Shown: positions 26,451 through 35,305, numbered from the stretch's first letter. The stretch is 64,000 bases of DNA from Burkholderiaceae bacterium (GCA_016790575.1 JAEUOU010000002.1:62001-126000); one strand, 5' to 3'. Program-made: numbers and translations. The notes: generated by a model not told the origin, from the letters alone.

Positions 26451-27176
26451 TCATAAGGACAGCCCGAGCAGCGACTGTTGCAAGGCCTCGTCGTCCGCCA
26501 GCGCCTGCATGGCGCCGGCATGGACCACCACACCGTTGTCCATGACCGCCACGGTGTCGCCGAGCCGCTTGGCAAACGACAGGTTCTGCTCCACCAGCAA
26601 AATCGTCACGCCCTGCGCCTTGAGCTGGCGGAAAGCGTCGATCATGTTGTTGATGATGGCCGGCGCCAGGCCCTTGCTGGGCTCGTCCACGATCAGCAGC
26701 TCGCGCGGCTCGACGATGGCGCGGCTGACGGCCAGCATCTGCTTTTGTCCGCCCGAGAGCTTGCCGGCCGGGTGGTTCCAGAACTTTTCCACCGCCGGAA
26801 ACAGGCTGAAGATCCACTGCAGCCGGGCCTGGTCGATCTGGCCGGCGTTTTTTGCCTGGCGCGCGGCCAGCAGCATGTTTTCCTTCACCGTCAGGTCGGC
26901 AAAGATGCCCATGTTCTCGGGAACATAGGCAATGCCACGTCCGGCGATCTGCGGTGTCGCCTGGGCCGTGATGTCATCGCCCTGGAACCGGATGCGCCCC
27001 CTGGACGCTGGCCACAGCCCCATGATGGTGCGCAGCGTGGTGGTTTTGCCCGCACCATTGCGGCCGAGCAGCATGGTCAGCTGCCCGCGCGGCACCACCA
27101 GGTCCACCCCGTGCAGGATGTGGTAGGCCCCGATATGGGTGTGCACCCCTTCGAGGGTGAGCAGCACGTCGTTCAT
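26451..27176 (-). CDS. livF: Branched-chain amino acid-type ABC transporter ATPase (LivF)
   Basis: 241 residues from MNDVLLTLEGVHTHIGAYH. Walker A GRNGAGKTT near 39-47, signature LSGGQKQML, Walker B LLIVDEPSKGLAP and the H-loop region follow the LivF pattern. It powers the transporter together with LivG. Its ATG overlaps the livG stop (ATGA), showing translational coupling. Confidence 0.94.
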   Translation of the reverse strand: MNDVLLTLEGVHTHIGAYHILHGVDLVVPRGQLTMLLGRNGAGKTTTLRTIMGLWPASRGRIRFQGDDITAQATPQIAGRGIAYVPENMGIFADLTVKENMLLAARQAKNAGQIDQARLQWIFSLFPAVEKFWNHPAGKLSGGQKQMLAVSRAIVEPRELLIVDEPSKGLAPAIINNMIDAFRQLKAQGVTILLVEQNLSFAKRLGDTVAVMDNGVVVHAGAMQALADDEALQQSLLGLSL

Positions 27177-27937
27177 GCGGCCTCCTTGCTCACGCCCAGA
27201 TACGCTTCCTGCACGACCGGCGAAGCAATCACCGCGGCCGGCTCGCCGTCGGCCACCAGCGTGCCGTTGGTCAGCACGATGATGCGGTCGGCGAGTTCGC
27301 GCACCACATCCATCTTGTGTTCGACCAGCAAGATGGTCTTGGTCTTGTCCTGCTTGAGCCGGCGGATCAGGTTCAGGATCACCGGCGCCTCGTCATGGCT
27401 CATGCCCGCCGTGGGCTCGTCGAACATGTACACCTGTGGCTCCAGCGCCATCAGCAGGGCCACCTCCAGCTTGCGCTGGTCGCCATGGGGAAGGCTGGCC
27501 ACCGGCATGGTCTGGCGGTCGGCCATGGACACCGACTCCAGAAGCTCCTGCGCGCGCCGCGTCAGCGCCGTATGGTCGCTCCAGATGCTCCACAGGTTCA
27601 AACCGCGCCGGTGCGGCCCTTCGCGGGTGGCCTGCACCGCCAGGCGCACGTTTTCCAGCACGCTCAGGTTGGGAAACAGGTTGGTCAGTTGAAACGCCCG
27701 CCCCAGCCCCGCCCGCGTGCGCGCCGAAACGCTCAAACCCGAGAGGTCGCGGCCGTTGAGGCTGACACGGCCTTCACTGGCGCGCAACTGGCCGGAGATC
27801 AGGTTGAAATAGGTCGTCTTGCCGGCTCCGTTGGGGCCGACGATGGCCGTCAACGTGCCGGGCTGGAACGTGCAGGTCACCCGATTGACGGCCACATGGC
27901 CGCCAAAGCGGATGGTCAGGTCCTGGGTTTCAAGCAT
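27173..27937 (-). CDS. livG: Branched-chain amino acid-type ABC transporter ATPase (LivG)
   Basis: 254 residues from the ATG at 27937 (MLETQDLTIRFGGHVAVN). Walker A is GPNGAGKTT near 34-42 and Walker B is VYMFDEPTAG. The signature helix reads LPHGDQRKLE in place of the more usual LSYGEQR, a tolerated variant. The C-terminus has the LivG-specific extension. It starts 23 bases after the stop of the PHB depolymerase gene, so enzyme and transporter genes are tightly linked. Confidence 0.93.
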   Translation of the reverse strand: MLETQDLTIRFGGHVAVNRVTCTFQPGTLTAIVGPNGAGKTTYFNLISGQLRASEGRVSLNGRDLSGLSVSARTRAGLGRAFQLTNLFPNLSVLENVRLAVQATREGPHRRGLNLWSIWSDHTALTRRAQELLESVSMADRQTMPVASLPHGDQRKLEVALLMALEPQVYMFDEPTAGMSHDEAPVILNLIRRLKQDKTKTILLVEHKMDVVRELADRIIVLTNGTLVADGEPAAVIASPVVQEAYLGVSKEAA

Positions 27938-27960
27938 GGTTTCCTTGAAAAATGCGGCCT

Positions 27961-29478
27961 TCAGGGGCAGGTGCCAATCACGTAGTAATTGGTTCCGGTC
28001 ATTTTGAGGGTGGTGGTGGTGAACACATTCCACAGCCCCATGTTCTGGTTCGATCCCTTTGCATAGGTGTAGCCGCCGGACTGCGTTGCCCGACCGGCGG
28101 TGGTATGGGCGTAGTTGCTGGCGGTGAAACAGGTGGCCGGCGGCGGCGGGTTGGCACTCGCGGTGGTTCCCGTCACTGTGGCCGAGGCCGGGCCCTCGAC
28201 GCCGTTGGCATCCGCAGCGCGGACCGCCCAGTTGTAGGTGGTGGCCGCAGCCAGTCCGGTATCCGTGAAGCTGGTGCCATAGACCGGCAACGCGTTGGTC
28301 TTGTTGCTGTTTCGGTAGACGTTGTAGCTCGCAGCGCCCCCGACCGGATTCCAGGTGATGTTCATGGAACTGGTGGTGGCGTTCGAGCTTGCGACGCCCG
28401 TCGGCGCGGTCAGGGCCGTTCCGCCGCCACCACCACCGCCACCGCCGGAGCCTGTGCCTGACGAGATGCGGTCGACCATGGCCTTGATGGCGCTCATCTG
28501 GGGCCCGGTCTTCTGCGCGAAGTTGGTGCCGTACCAGCCGATCCAGTCCCAGCAGGCGTTGGCGTTGGCCAGCGAACCGCTGGCGGCCGTGCTGCGGCTG
28601 GTGTTATCGGTCTTGGTCTGAGGGAACAGCACAATGATGTTGTTGGTGTCGGCCCAGCGGGCGTAGCCGGTGTTCCTGACGAATTTGTCGCCGATCTTGT
28701 CGGTACTTTGCTGGCAACCATGCAGCGCCACATGCACCTTGCACTGGGTGCCGCTGGCACAGCTGCTTGGGACATAGACCCAGCCGGTGGACGCCATCCC
28801 GGGGTTGGCCGTGAATTCACTCTGGTTGAACTCGATGAAGTTGCTGGCCGCCGGCGCATTGTTGCGGGCATTCAGCGGGCCGTAGAACTTGGTCAATACC
28901 GCCTTGGCGCCGTCGTAGCTGCAGTTGCTGATATAGGGCGACGCAGCCGTGCCGCAACTGTTGTTGCCGGTGCTGTCGAAGTCGGTCGGAAAGGTGTGCG
29001 AGGCGCCACTTCGCACCACATGCTCCAGGTTGGCGGCGGAAACCCCGTTGTTGGTGTACTGCGTCTTCAGCGCCATCACCGGGTTCTGACCCACGGTGGT
29101 ATCGCTGGTGCCGATGAACAGATAGACCTTCTGGCCGGCGATGTTGGCCTTGTTGTCGATCTGCGCGCCGCTCCAGGTGTCGATGCGGTTTTGCATGTTC
29201 GTCAACGCGGCGCTGCTGATGCTGGCGTTGTACATGCAGGCGGTGTAGTTGCTCAGGCCGGCGCACATGTAGGGGCCAGCCGCGAACACGCCCACACCCT
29301 TGAACAGCGACGAGTAGGCAATGCCCAGCTGGTTGGCCATGAAGCCCCCCGAGGACAGGCCGGATACCGTGGTCTGGCTGGTATCGACGTTGTAGGCCGG
29401 GAGGTTGATGGCCGCCGACGCCGCACCCGACGCGAAAACTCCAAGAAGAACCGCCGCACGCACATGTTTCATGGTCAT
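27961..29478 (-). CDS. phaZ: Extracellular poly(3-hydroxybutyrate) depolymerase, type 2 catalytic domain
   Basis: 505 residues from the ATG at 29478, which follows GGAGAC. A signal peptide (AAVLLGVFASGAASA) directs secretion. The catalytic domain has its lipase box very early, GLSSGG with nucleophile near Ser42, as in type 2 short-chain PHA depolymerases. Then follow a nine-glycine linker near 335-345, one fibronectin type III domain (about 348-432) and a C-terminal substrate-binding-like domain of ~60 residues bounded by Cys and ending in GTCP. It should hydrolyse PHB granules outside the cell. It sits between LivK-type binding proteins and livG in one direction. Confidence 0.92.
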   Translation of the reverse strand: MTMKHVRAAVLLGVFASGAASAAINLPAYNVDTSQTTVSGLSSGGFMANQLGIAYSSLFKGVGVFAAGPYMCAGLSNYTACMYNASISSAALTNMQNRIDTWSGAQIDNKANIAGQKVYLFIGTSDTTVGQNPVMALKTQYTNNGVSAANLEHVVRSGASHTFPTDFDSTGNNSCGTAASPYISNCSYDGAKAVLTKFYGPLNARNNAPAASNFIEFNQSEFTANPGMASTGWVYVPSSCASGTQCKVHVALHGCQQSTDKIGDKFVRNTGYARWADTNNIIVLFPQTKTDNTSRSTAASGSLANANACWDWIGWYGTNFAQKTGPQMSAIKAMVDRISSGTGSGGGGGGGGGTALTAPTGVASSNATTSSMNITWNPVGGAASYNVYRNSNKTNALPVYGTSFTDTGLAAATTYNWAVRAADANGVEGPASATVTGTTASANPPPPATCFTASNYAHTTAGRATQSGGYTYAKGSNQNMGLWNVFTTTTLKMTGTNYYVIGTCP

Positions 29479-29622
29479 TGAATGTCTCCGGTAGTTGATG
29501 GAAAGAACACAAATGACTCCCGTGGGTTCGGGGGTTCCTGAATAGGTACGTCGCAACGACGGACCGCCGTGAAGGTCATGCGCGGCCAGCCCATCGCGTG
29601 TACCGTCTCCCTGTCCATACGG

Positions 29623-30915
29623 TCAGCGGGCCAGCGCACCGGCGGCTTCGGACGCGAGTTGCGTCCGGTTGCGCAAGGGAACACTGATCTCCGACGCCTT
29701 GATTTCCTTGACCAGAAACAGGTCGGGAATGGCTCCGGGGCGCGCACCGGGAGCGACGCGGAAGTGGTACATCGCCTGCATGGCCTGGTGGTCTTCCTTG
29801 CGGAAGGTCATCGTGCCCTTGGGTGTCTCGAAGCTCATGCCTTCCATGGTGGCCAGCAATCGGGGGGTGCTGGCATCGCCCTGCGTCTTGCGCAGCGCCG
29901 TCACCAGCGCCATGGCCGACGAGAAGCCCCCCGCCGTGAAGAAGTCCGGCGGCGACTTGTAACGGCTGTAGTGGTTGGTAACCAGCCACATGTTCGACGG
30001 ATTGCGGGAGAACGCGTAGTAGTAATACGTGGCGCCCTGCATGCCCGGGAAGTTGCCGAACTGCACCATGGCCGGCAGGATGTTGCCGCCGGTGGCGATC
30101 TCGATGCCGTAGCGTTTCAGATCGAGGTCGGCGATCTTGAACGGATTGCCTGCCCCGGCCCAGTTGATGAACACGACCTTGCGTTCCGCCGCGACGGGCT
30201 TGAGCTTGTCCACGATGCGCTGCGCTGCGGCGGTGAAGTCGGTGGTGGCGGGCGGCAGGTACTCCTCGTGAACGATGCGGGCCGATTTGGCCGCATCCCT
30301 GAATGCCGTCACGAAGTCACGCCCGAACGCGGAATCTTGCCCGAGCGTGGCGATCACGACACCGGGCTTGTCCAGCGCCACCGCGTTGGCGATGGCGTCC
30401 TGCGAGCTGTTGCGGCCGGTGCGGAAAACGTACTTGTTCCACCGCTCGCCGGTGATGCTGTCGGCCACGGCCGGTTCGACCAGCAGGATCTTCTTGAATT
30501 CTTCGGCCACCGGCAGCATCGCCAGCGCGACACCGGACGAGGTGGGTCCGACCGCAATGTCGGCCCGGTCATCCGCGTAGGCCGCCGCGAGCAAGGACTT
30601 GCCCAGGTCGGGCTTGCCCTGGTCATCCTTCTCGATCACCACCAGCCGCTTGCCCGCGACCATCATCGTGCCCTCGGTGGCGTACTCCAGACCCATCATG
30701 AACCCGGTCGACGTCTGTTTTCCGTAGGCTTCCAGCGGACCGGTCGCGCTGCGGATATGGGCGATGCGGATCTCGCCGCCCGGAGACGCCGTGGCCGTTC
30801 GGAATGCGCTCCCTTTGCCCTGCGCCAGAACCAGTGAACTGGCCACCAGCGCGGCCGCCAGTAGGCCGCTGCGGCGCGTGTTGCGCCAGAAATCAGAAGA
30901 AGTCATCCGTGGCAT
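29623..30915 (-). CDS. LivK-type ABC transporter substrate-binding protein (copy 1)
   Basis: 430 residues from the ATG at 30915, preceded by GGAGACC. The N-terminus (GLLAAALVASSLVLAQ) is a signal peptide. The type I periplasmic-binding fold is recognisable by IRIAHIRSATGPLEAYGKQT and by VAVGPTSSGVALAMLPVAEEF. It is a close paralogue of the next gene upstream: the two share long blocks such as KTIL-like core segments, NSSQDAIANAVALDK and PKGTMTFRKEDHQAMQ. It would deliver ligand to LivHMGF. Ligand unknown; location beside the depolymerase suggests a PHB breakdown product. Confidence 0.9.
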   Translation of the reverse strand: MPRMTSSDFWRNTRRSGLLAAALVASSLVLAQGKGSAFRTATASPGGEIRIAHIRSATGPLEAYGKQTSTGFMMGLEYATEGTMMVAGKRLVVIEKDDQGKPDLGKSLLAAAYADDRADIAVGPTSSGVALAMLPVAEEFKKILLVEPAVADSITGERWNKYVFRTGRNSSQDAIANAVALDKPGVVIATLGQDSAFGRDFVTAFRDAAKSARIVHEEYLPPATTDFTAAAQRIVDKLKPVAAERKVVFINWAGAGNPFKIADLDLKRYGIEIATGGNILPAMVQFGNFPGMQGATYYYYAFSRNPSNMWLVTNHYSRYKSPPDFFTAGGFSSAMALVTALRKTQGDASTPRLLATMEGMSFETPKGTMTFRKEDHQAMQAMYHFRVAPGARPGAIPDLFLVKEIKASEISVPLRNRTQLASEAAGALAR

Positions 30916-30954
30916 GCGTGGTCTCCAATGGTGTTTTGAGGCAAACCATCCCTG

Positions 30955-30984
30955 ACCCCGAACGAATCGGGGTTCTTTTTTTTG
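30955..30984 (+). terminator. Plus-strand rho-independent terminator in the leader of binding-protein copy 1
   Basis: ACCCCGA and TCGGGGT form a 7-bp stem around ACGAA, followed by TCTTTTTTTT on the plus strand. All genes around it are on the minus strand, so it would end an antisense or unannotated plus-strand transcript. Confidence 0.65.
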
Positions 30985-31080
30985 TGGGAATCCGGATTGG
31001 CGGACGGCGGCTCGGCCCCCCCGTCGCGCGCACAGCACCGTGCGCCCGGGTCCGGACGGACACGGCGCCGGGGTGGTCGA

Positions 31081-32262
31081 TCAGCGCTTGTTGCGGATCG
31101 GCACGTTCATCTCGGAGGGCTTGATCTCGCGGACCAGCTCGGGCACACCCCAGGCGAAGGCCGGGTCGACCTTGATTTTGAAGTGGTACATGCTCTGCAT
31201 GGCCTGGTGGTCTTCCTTGCGGAAGGTCATCGTGCCCTTGGGGGTGTCAAAACTCATGCCTTCCATGGTCTTGATCAGCGTCTCGGCGCCGGTATCCCCA
31301 TTGGTCTTTTTCAGAGCGGTCACCACGGCCATGGCGGCCGAGAAGCCGCCGGCAGTGAAGAAATCGGGCGGCGACTTGAACTGGCTGTAGTGGCGCGACA
31401 CCAGCGCCTCGTTGACCGGGTTCTTGGGCATGCCGAAGTAGTAGTAAGCCGCGCCTTCCATGCCCGGGAAGTTCTTGTAGGCCACCATGGCCGGCAGGAT
31501 GTTGCCGCCCGTGGCAATCTCGATACCGTGGCGCTTCAGATCCATGTCGGCCACCTTGAACGGGTTGCCGCCCGCCCAGATGATGAAAATGATCTTGCGG
31601 CCCGGCAAGCCCTTGAGCTTGTCGATCATGCGCTGCCCACCGGCAGTGAAGTCGGAGGTTGCCGGCGGCAGGTATTCCTCGTGCACGATCTTGGCCTTCT
31701 TGACCGCTTCGCGGAAGGCCTTGACGCCATCGCGTCCGAATGCCGAATCCTGCGCCATCGTGACAATGGAGACACCCTCCTTGTCCAGCGCGACGGCGTT
31801 GGCAATGGCGTCCTGGCTGCTGTTGCGGCCGGTGCGGAAGATGTAGCGATTCCACTTGTCGCCGGTGATGGAGTCGGCCACCGCCGGCTCGACCAGCAAG
31901 ATCTTCTTGTATTCCTCGGCCACCGGCAACATGGCCAGGGCCACCGGCGAAGCCGTCGGGCCGACCGCCAGGTCGACCTTGTCGTCGCCGTAGGCGGCGG
32001 CCAGCAGGCTCTTGCCCAGATCGGGCTTGCCCTGGTCATCTTTTTCAATCACGGTGATCTTTTTGCCAGCGACGGTCATGGTGCCGCCGGTGGCGTAGTC
32101 CAGACCCATCATGAAACCGGTCTGCGTCTGTTTGCCGTAGGCCTCCAGCGGACCGGTCTTGCTGTAGATGTGGGCGATCTTGATGTCTTTGGACTGGGCG
32201 AAGACCGGCGCGGCAAAGGCGGCAGCCACAACGGCCAGAGAAATCACGGAACGGCGATGCAT
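31081..32262 (-). CDS. LivK-type ABC transporter substrate-binding protein (copy 2)
   Basis: 393 residues from the ATG at 32262, with GGAGACC as ribosome-binding site. The signal peptide is MHRRSVISLAVVAAAFAAP followed by VFA-Q. It opens with IKIAHIYSKTGPLEAYGKQT and has the same plan as copy 1, evidently a tandem duplication. It is the first structural gene after the sigma-54 activator and has a near-consensus sigma-54 promoter 32 bases upstream of its start, plus a palindromic upstream site. I infer it leads the PHB/Liv operon. Confidence 0.92.
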   Translation of the reverse strand: MHRRSVISLAVVAAAFAAPVFAQSKDIKIAHIYSKTGPLEAYGKQTQTGFMMGLDYATGGTMTVAGKKITVIEKDDQGKPDLGKSLLAAAYGDDKVDLAVGPTASPVALAMLPVAEEYKKILLVEPAVADSITGDKWNRYIFRTGRNSSQDAIANAVALDKEGVSIVTMAQDSAFGRDGVKAFREAVKKAKIVHEEYLPPATSDFTAGGQRMIDKLKGLPGRKIIFIIWAGGNPFKVADMDLKRHGIEIATGGNILPAMVAYKNFPGMEGAAYYYFGMPKNPVNEALVSRHYSQFKSPPDFFTAGGFSAAMAVVTALKKTNGDTGAETLIKTMEGMSFDTPKGTMTFRKEDHQAMQSMYHFKIKVDPAFAWGVPELVREIKPSEMNVPIRNKR

Positions 32263-32293
32263 GGAAAGGTCTCCTTGAGTGGTGCGACAGATA

Positions 32294-32309
32294 TGCAGAC
32301 ACCGTGCCA
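32294..32309 (-). promoter_or_regulatory. Sigma-54 (-24/-12) promoter of binding-protein copy 2
   Basis: The minus strand reads TGGCACGGTGTCTGCA, matching TGGCACG-N4-TTGCA at all positions but one. It lies 32 bases before the ATG at 32262. An activator of the sigma-54 class is encoded immediately upstream. Confidence 0.75.
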
Positions 32310-32360
32310 GCACGCAAACCCTTGATTTCAATGATTTTTTCCAAACCACCCCAATCAAAT

Positions 32361-32410
32361 TGCCTGAATTTCAGACAACTGATGTGTATACGCTTCAGTC
32401 ACATGTCTGA
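32361..32410. promoter_or_regulatory. Putative upstream activator site for the sigma-54 regulator
   Basis: TGCCTGAATTTCAGACA (32361-32377) is a 17-bp inverted repeat with one mismatch. A second pair of the same half-sites, TTCAGTCA and TGTCTGAA, lies at 32393-32410 and runs into the last codons of the regulator gene. The palindrome centre is about 75 bases upstream of the -12 element, a normal distance for an enhancer site. Confidence 0.6.
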
Positions 32411-33919
32411 AGAAGAATCAGGGTTTTCCAGACGTTGATACAAGGTCGCACGGGAAATGCCCAGCAGGCGCGCGGTGGCCAGCTTGTTGCCGCCGGTGGC
32501 CTGCAGGGCGGCATCGATGGCGCGCCGCTCCAGCGCCGCCACCTGTTCGGCCAGCGGGCGCAGCAGGTCCGAGCCGGCATCGCGCGGCGCCTCGGCCGCC
32601 GCCAGGGCGGGCGCAATCTGCGCCAAGCCCGAGCCGCGCAGCACCGACGCCAACTGGCTCGCGTCGATACGCGCCGTGTCACAGGACATGGCGGCCTGCT
32701 CCAGCACATTGCGCAGCTCGCGAATGTTGCCCCGCCATGCCTGGCCGGCCAGCAGGGCCAGCGCGTCGGGCTGCCATTCGGGCGGTGGCATGTTGCTGCG
32801 ATGCGCCAGGTCTTCGGTCAACGCCTCCACCAGGGCGGGGATGTCACTGCGCCGCTCGCGCAGTGACGGCACGCGGATGGGCAGCACATTGAGGCGGTAA
32901 AACAGGTCCTCGCGAAAGCGCCCCTCGCGCACCAGCGCGGGCAAGTCCCTCGAGGTGGCCGCAATGACGCGGGCATCGAACGGCACCAGCCGGTTGGAGC
33001 CCAGCGGCTCAATCTCGCCCTCTTGCAGGGCGCGCAGCAGCTTGGCCTGCAGGCTGGGCGGCATGTCGCCAATTTCGTCCAGGAACAGCGTGCCGCCGTC
33101 GGCCAGCTTGAACTTGCCATCGCGCCCCTTGCGATCGGCGCCGGTGTAGGCACCGGGCGCGACACCAAAGAACTCGGCCTCCAGCAGGGTATCGGGCACG
33201 GCGGCGATGTTGACGCCCACAAACGGCCCGCCCGCCCGCGCCGAGGCGGCGTGAATGGCATGGGCCAGCACTTCCTTGCCGGTGCCCGTCTCGCCCAGCA
33301 GCAACACCGGGCTGGATGACTGCGCGGCACGTCGCGCCTGGCGTTTGACCTCCACCGCCGCCGCGCTGGCGCCGACAAAACTGGCAAAGGTGTAGCGCGA
33401 CTGGCGCTGCCCCGCCACCGCCGGGCGGCTGCGCTGCACGGCCAGCTCGCGCCGCGCGTCGTCCAGGTCGCGCTGCAGCAGCGAGAACTTGTCCATCAGC
33501 GGCTGCAGGTTGGTTTCCGCATGGTCGAACAGCACAATGCCCAGCGCGCCGATCACCGCCCCGGCGCCATCACGCAGGGGAATGCGGCTGACGACAAAGG
33601 TGCCGGCACGGTTTGTCAGCAGGTCGATCAGGATCGGCTTGCCGGTTTCCAGTACCTTGTGCATCTGCGTGTTCTGCACCACCCGCGAGACAGGGTGGCC
33701 GACAAAGTCTTCCTCGCGCTCGAAGCCCAGCGCGGGCAGGTAACGCCGGTACTGGTCATTGATCCAGACCACACGGGCCTCGCGGTCCACCAGCAGCATG
33801 CCCTCGCTCGCCGTGGCAAACAGGTCGAACATCGACCGCGCGGCCAGCTCCAGAATGCTGGCGGCATCACGCGGCAGCGCCGCCTGGACGCCGCCCGCCC
33901 GGGGTTCGGTGGCAGACAT
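32399..33919 (-). CDS. Sigma-54-dependent transcriptional activator, PAS-AAA+-Fis type
   Basis: 506 residues from the ATG at 33919 (MSATEPRAGGVQAAL). An N-terminal PAS-like sensor (about 30-150, MLLVDREARVVWINDQYRRYL) is followed by a short coiled coil, the AAA+ domain with Walker A GETGTGKE, the sigma-54 contact loop as GAYTGAD, Walker B LFLDEIGD, and a C-terminal Fis-type helix-turn-helix (TGGNKLATARLLGISRATLYQRL). The PAS sensor suggests it reads a cytoplasmic signal. It very likely activates the adjacent binding-protein/PHB operon from the site at 32361-32410, which overlaps its own 3' end. Confidence 0.93.
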   Translation of the reverse strand: MSATEPRAGGVQAALPRDAASILELAARSMFDLFATASEGMLLVDREARVVWINDQYRRYLPALGFEREEDFVGHPVSRVVQNTQMHKVLETGKPILIDLLTNRAGTFVVSRIPLRDGAGAVIGALGIVLFDHAETNLQPLMDKFSLLQRDLDDARRELAVQRSRPAVAGQRQSRYTFASFVGASAAAVEVKRQARRAAQSSSPVLLLGETGTGKEVLAHAIHAASARAGGPFVGVNIAAVPDTLLEAEFFGVAPGAYTGADRKGRDGKFKLADGGTLFLDEIGDMPPSLQAKLLRALQEGEIEPLGSNRLVPFDARVIAATSRDLPALVREGRFREDLFYRLNVLPIRVPSLRERRSDIPALVEALTEDLAHRSNMPPPEWQPDALALLAGQAWRGNIRELRNVLEQAAMSCDTARIDASQLASVLRGSGLAQIAPALAAAEAPRDAGSDLLRPLAEQVAALERRAIDAALQATGGNKLATARLLGISRATLYQRLENPDSSSDM

Positions 33920-33983
33920 GGCGCGGATGTTACCCAAGCGGCCGCGACCAGGGCATGGGCGCAGGGGTTGGCCGCACCCTCTT

Positions 33984-34050
33984 TACTATCTCTTTTATAG
34001 CGAAAAGTGACCTTTTTACGTTGGGTATGGGCATTTTTCGCCATATTTTC
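33984..34050 (+). repeat. Dispersed repeat copy E, intergenic
   Basis: TCTTTTATAGCGAAAAGT then GACCTTTTTACGTTGGGTA and GGGCATTTTTCGCC; close to the consensus. It lies in the 219-base gap upstream of the sigma-54 activator gene, in a stretch with no other recognisable signal. Confidence 0.88.
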
Positions 34051-34138
34051 CCCAACCAGAGCCATTGCGGCCGGCCGCCCTCCCGTCCGCCCGCCGATGC
34101 GTCACCACGGGCGCGGCGGGCGCCCCCGAACCACTCAC

Positions 34139-35305
34139 TCAATACCGCAGCCGACCGTCGGTATCCACGGTCGCCAGTTCGACAAAGGACAAACCAGCCC
34201 TTCGCTGGGGCGTGTAGCGAAGTACCAGGCCGGCAAGATCAATCTCCGCGTCGCGCAGTCCATCAATGAACCGTCGGCGCGTGAGGCTCGGGCCCGTCCG
34301 TTCCAGGGCCTCGGTCAGGGCCCACGCCGTCAGATACCCCTCCAGGCTGGCATAGGTTGCGACCCCGCCCGGATATCGCCTGTCAAACTCCGCCCTGAAT
34401 GTCCGGATGACCGGATGCTTCAGGCTGCCGGGCGGCGGTGTGATGGTCGCAAACACCATGCCCGCTGCTCCAGGGCCCAGCCGCTCGACAATCTGGGAGA
34501 TGCCGGAGTTGACGGCATACACCCGCACATGGGGAGCCAATCGCTGCAAGGCCTGGAACAGGCGCACGTAAACGTCCGGGCTTCCATGGTTCATCACCAT
34601 CTGTGCGCCCGAATCCAGAATCCGGGCCGCCACGGCTTGAAGCGCCGCATCGCTGACTTCCCCTCGGAAGGGCAGATCAGCGACAACGGACATGCCCAGT
34701 TCACGGCTCAGAGTGCGGACATTGCTGACGTGTTTTTCACCCGTGGGGCTGTCCGCACGAAAAAAGGCCAGGCGGGTGAACCCGGAGGTTTTCGCGTGCT
34801 GCATCATCTTCCGAAACTCGTCCTTGTGCTCGGCGCGCACAGGCACCACCAGGGGGTCGTAAACCTCGCGAAAATCCGGCGACCCCGCCATGGGGCCGAA
34901 CAGCGGCACGCCCAGACTCCTGGCAACTTTCAACACCGCCGTGGAGGGCCCTCCCTCCAGCGTGCCAAAGAGAACAAAGGCCTTGTCGCGTTCGACAAGC
35001 GTGCGGGCGTTGTCCTCGGCAAGCGCAGCTTTCCCCTGATCGTCAAGTGTTCTCAGGACCAACTTTCGCCCGTGGACACCGCCAGCCCGGTTGACTGCAT
35101 CAAGCTTGAGCCGGATGCCATCCATCACCGCGGTTCCATAGGGGTCGCGGCCTTCTTTGAGGCTGAGGGTCTGTCCGATGACGATGGCGTCTGCCGAAAC
35201 ACCTTCGTTTGCCCGCACCTGGCCGGCAAGCACCCCAGTCACGCCGACAAAAAGGGCAAATCGAAGGACCCGCCGACGGGTCCATGGGAAAAGTGGAAAT
35301 CTCAT
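34139..35305 (-). CDS. LivK-like ABC substrate-binding protein without permease (orphan 1)
   Basis: 388 residues from the ATG at 35305 (MRFPLFPWTRRRVLRF). A signal peptide (ALFVGVTGVLAGQVRA) is followed by the type I binding fold (IVIGQTLSLKEGRDPYG, VLRTLDDQGKAALAEDN, ATYASLEGYLTAWALTEAL). It begins 14 bases after the stop of the DUF11 surface-protein gene, so the two are probably one operon. No permease or ATPase genes adjoin. Such orphan binding proteins often serve as sensors or shared receptors; this is inference. Confidence 0.86.
   Translation of the reverse strand: MRFPLFPWTRRRVLRFALFVGVTGVLAGQVRANEGVSADAIVIGQTLSLKEGRDPYGTAVMDGIRLKLDAVNRAGGVHGRKLVLRTLDDQGKAALAEDNARTLVERDKAFVLFGTLEGGPSTAVLKVARSLGVPLFGPMAGSPDFREVYDPLVVPVRAEHKDEFRKMMQHAKTSGFTRLAFFRADSPTGEKHVSNVRTLSRELGMSVVADLPFRGEVSDAALQAVAARILDSGAQMVMNHGSPDVYVRLFQALQRLAPHVRVYAVNSGISQIVERLGPGAAGMVFATITPPPGSLKHPVIRTFRAEFDRRYPGGVATYASLEGYLTAWALTEALERTGPSLTRRRFIDGLRDAEIDLAGLVLRYTPQRRAGLSFVELATVDTDGRLRY

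Noticed and set aside
24239-26545. 768-codon plus-strand frame rich in Gln, His and Arg
   Set aside because: Antisense to livM and livH, which have clear family motifs; composition alone marks it as a shadow.
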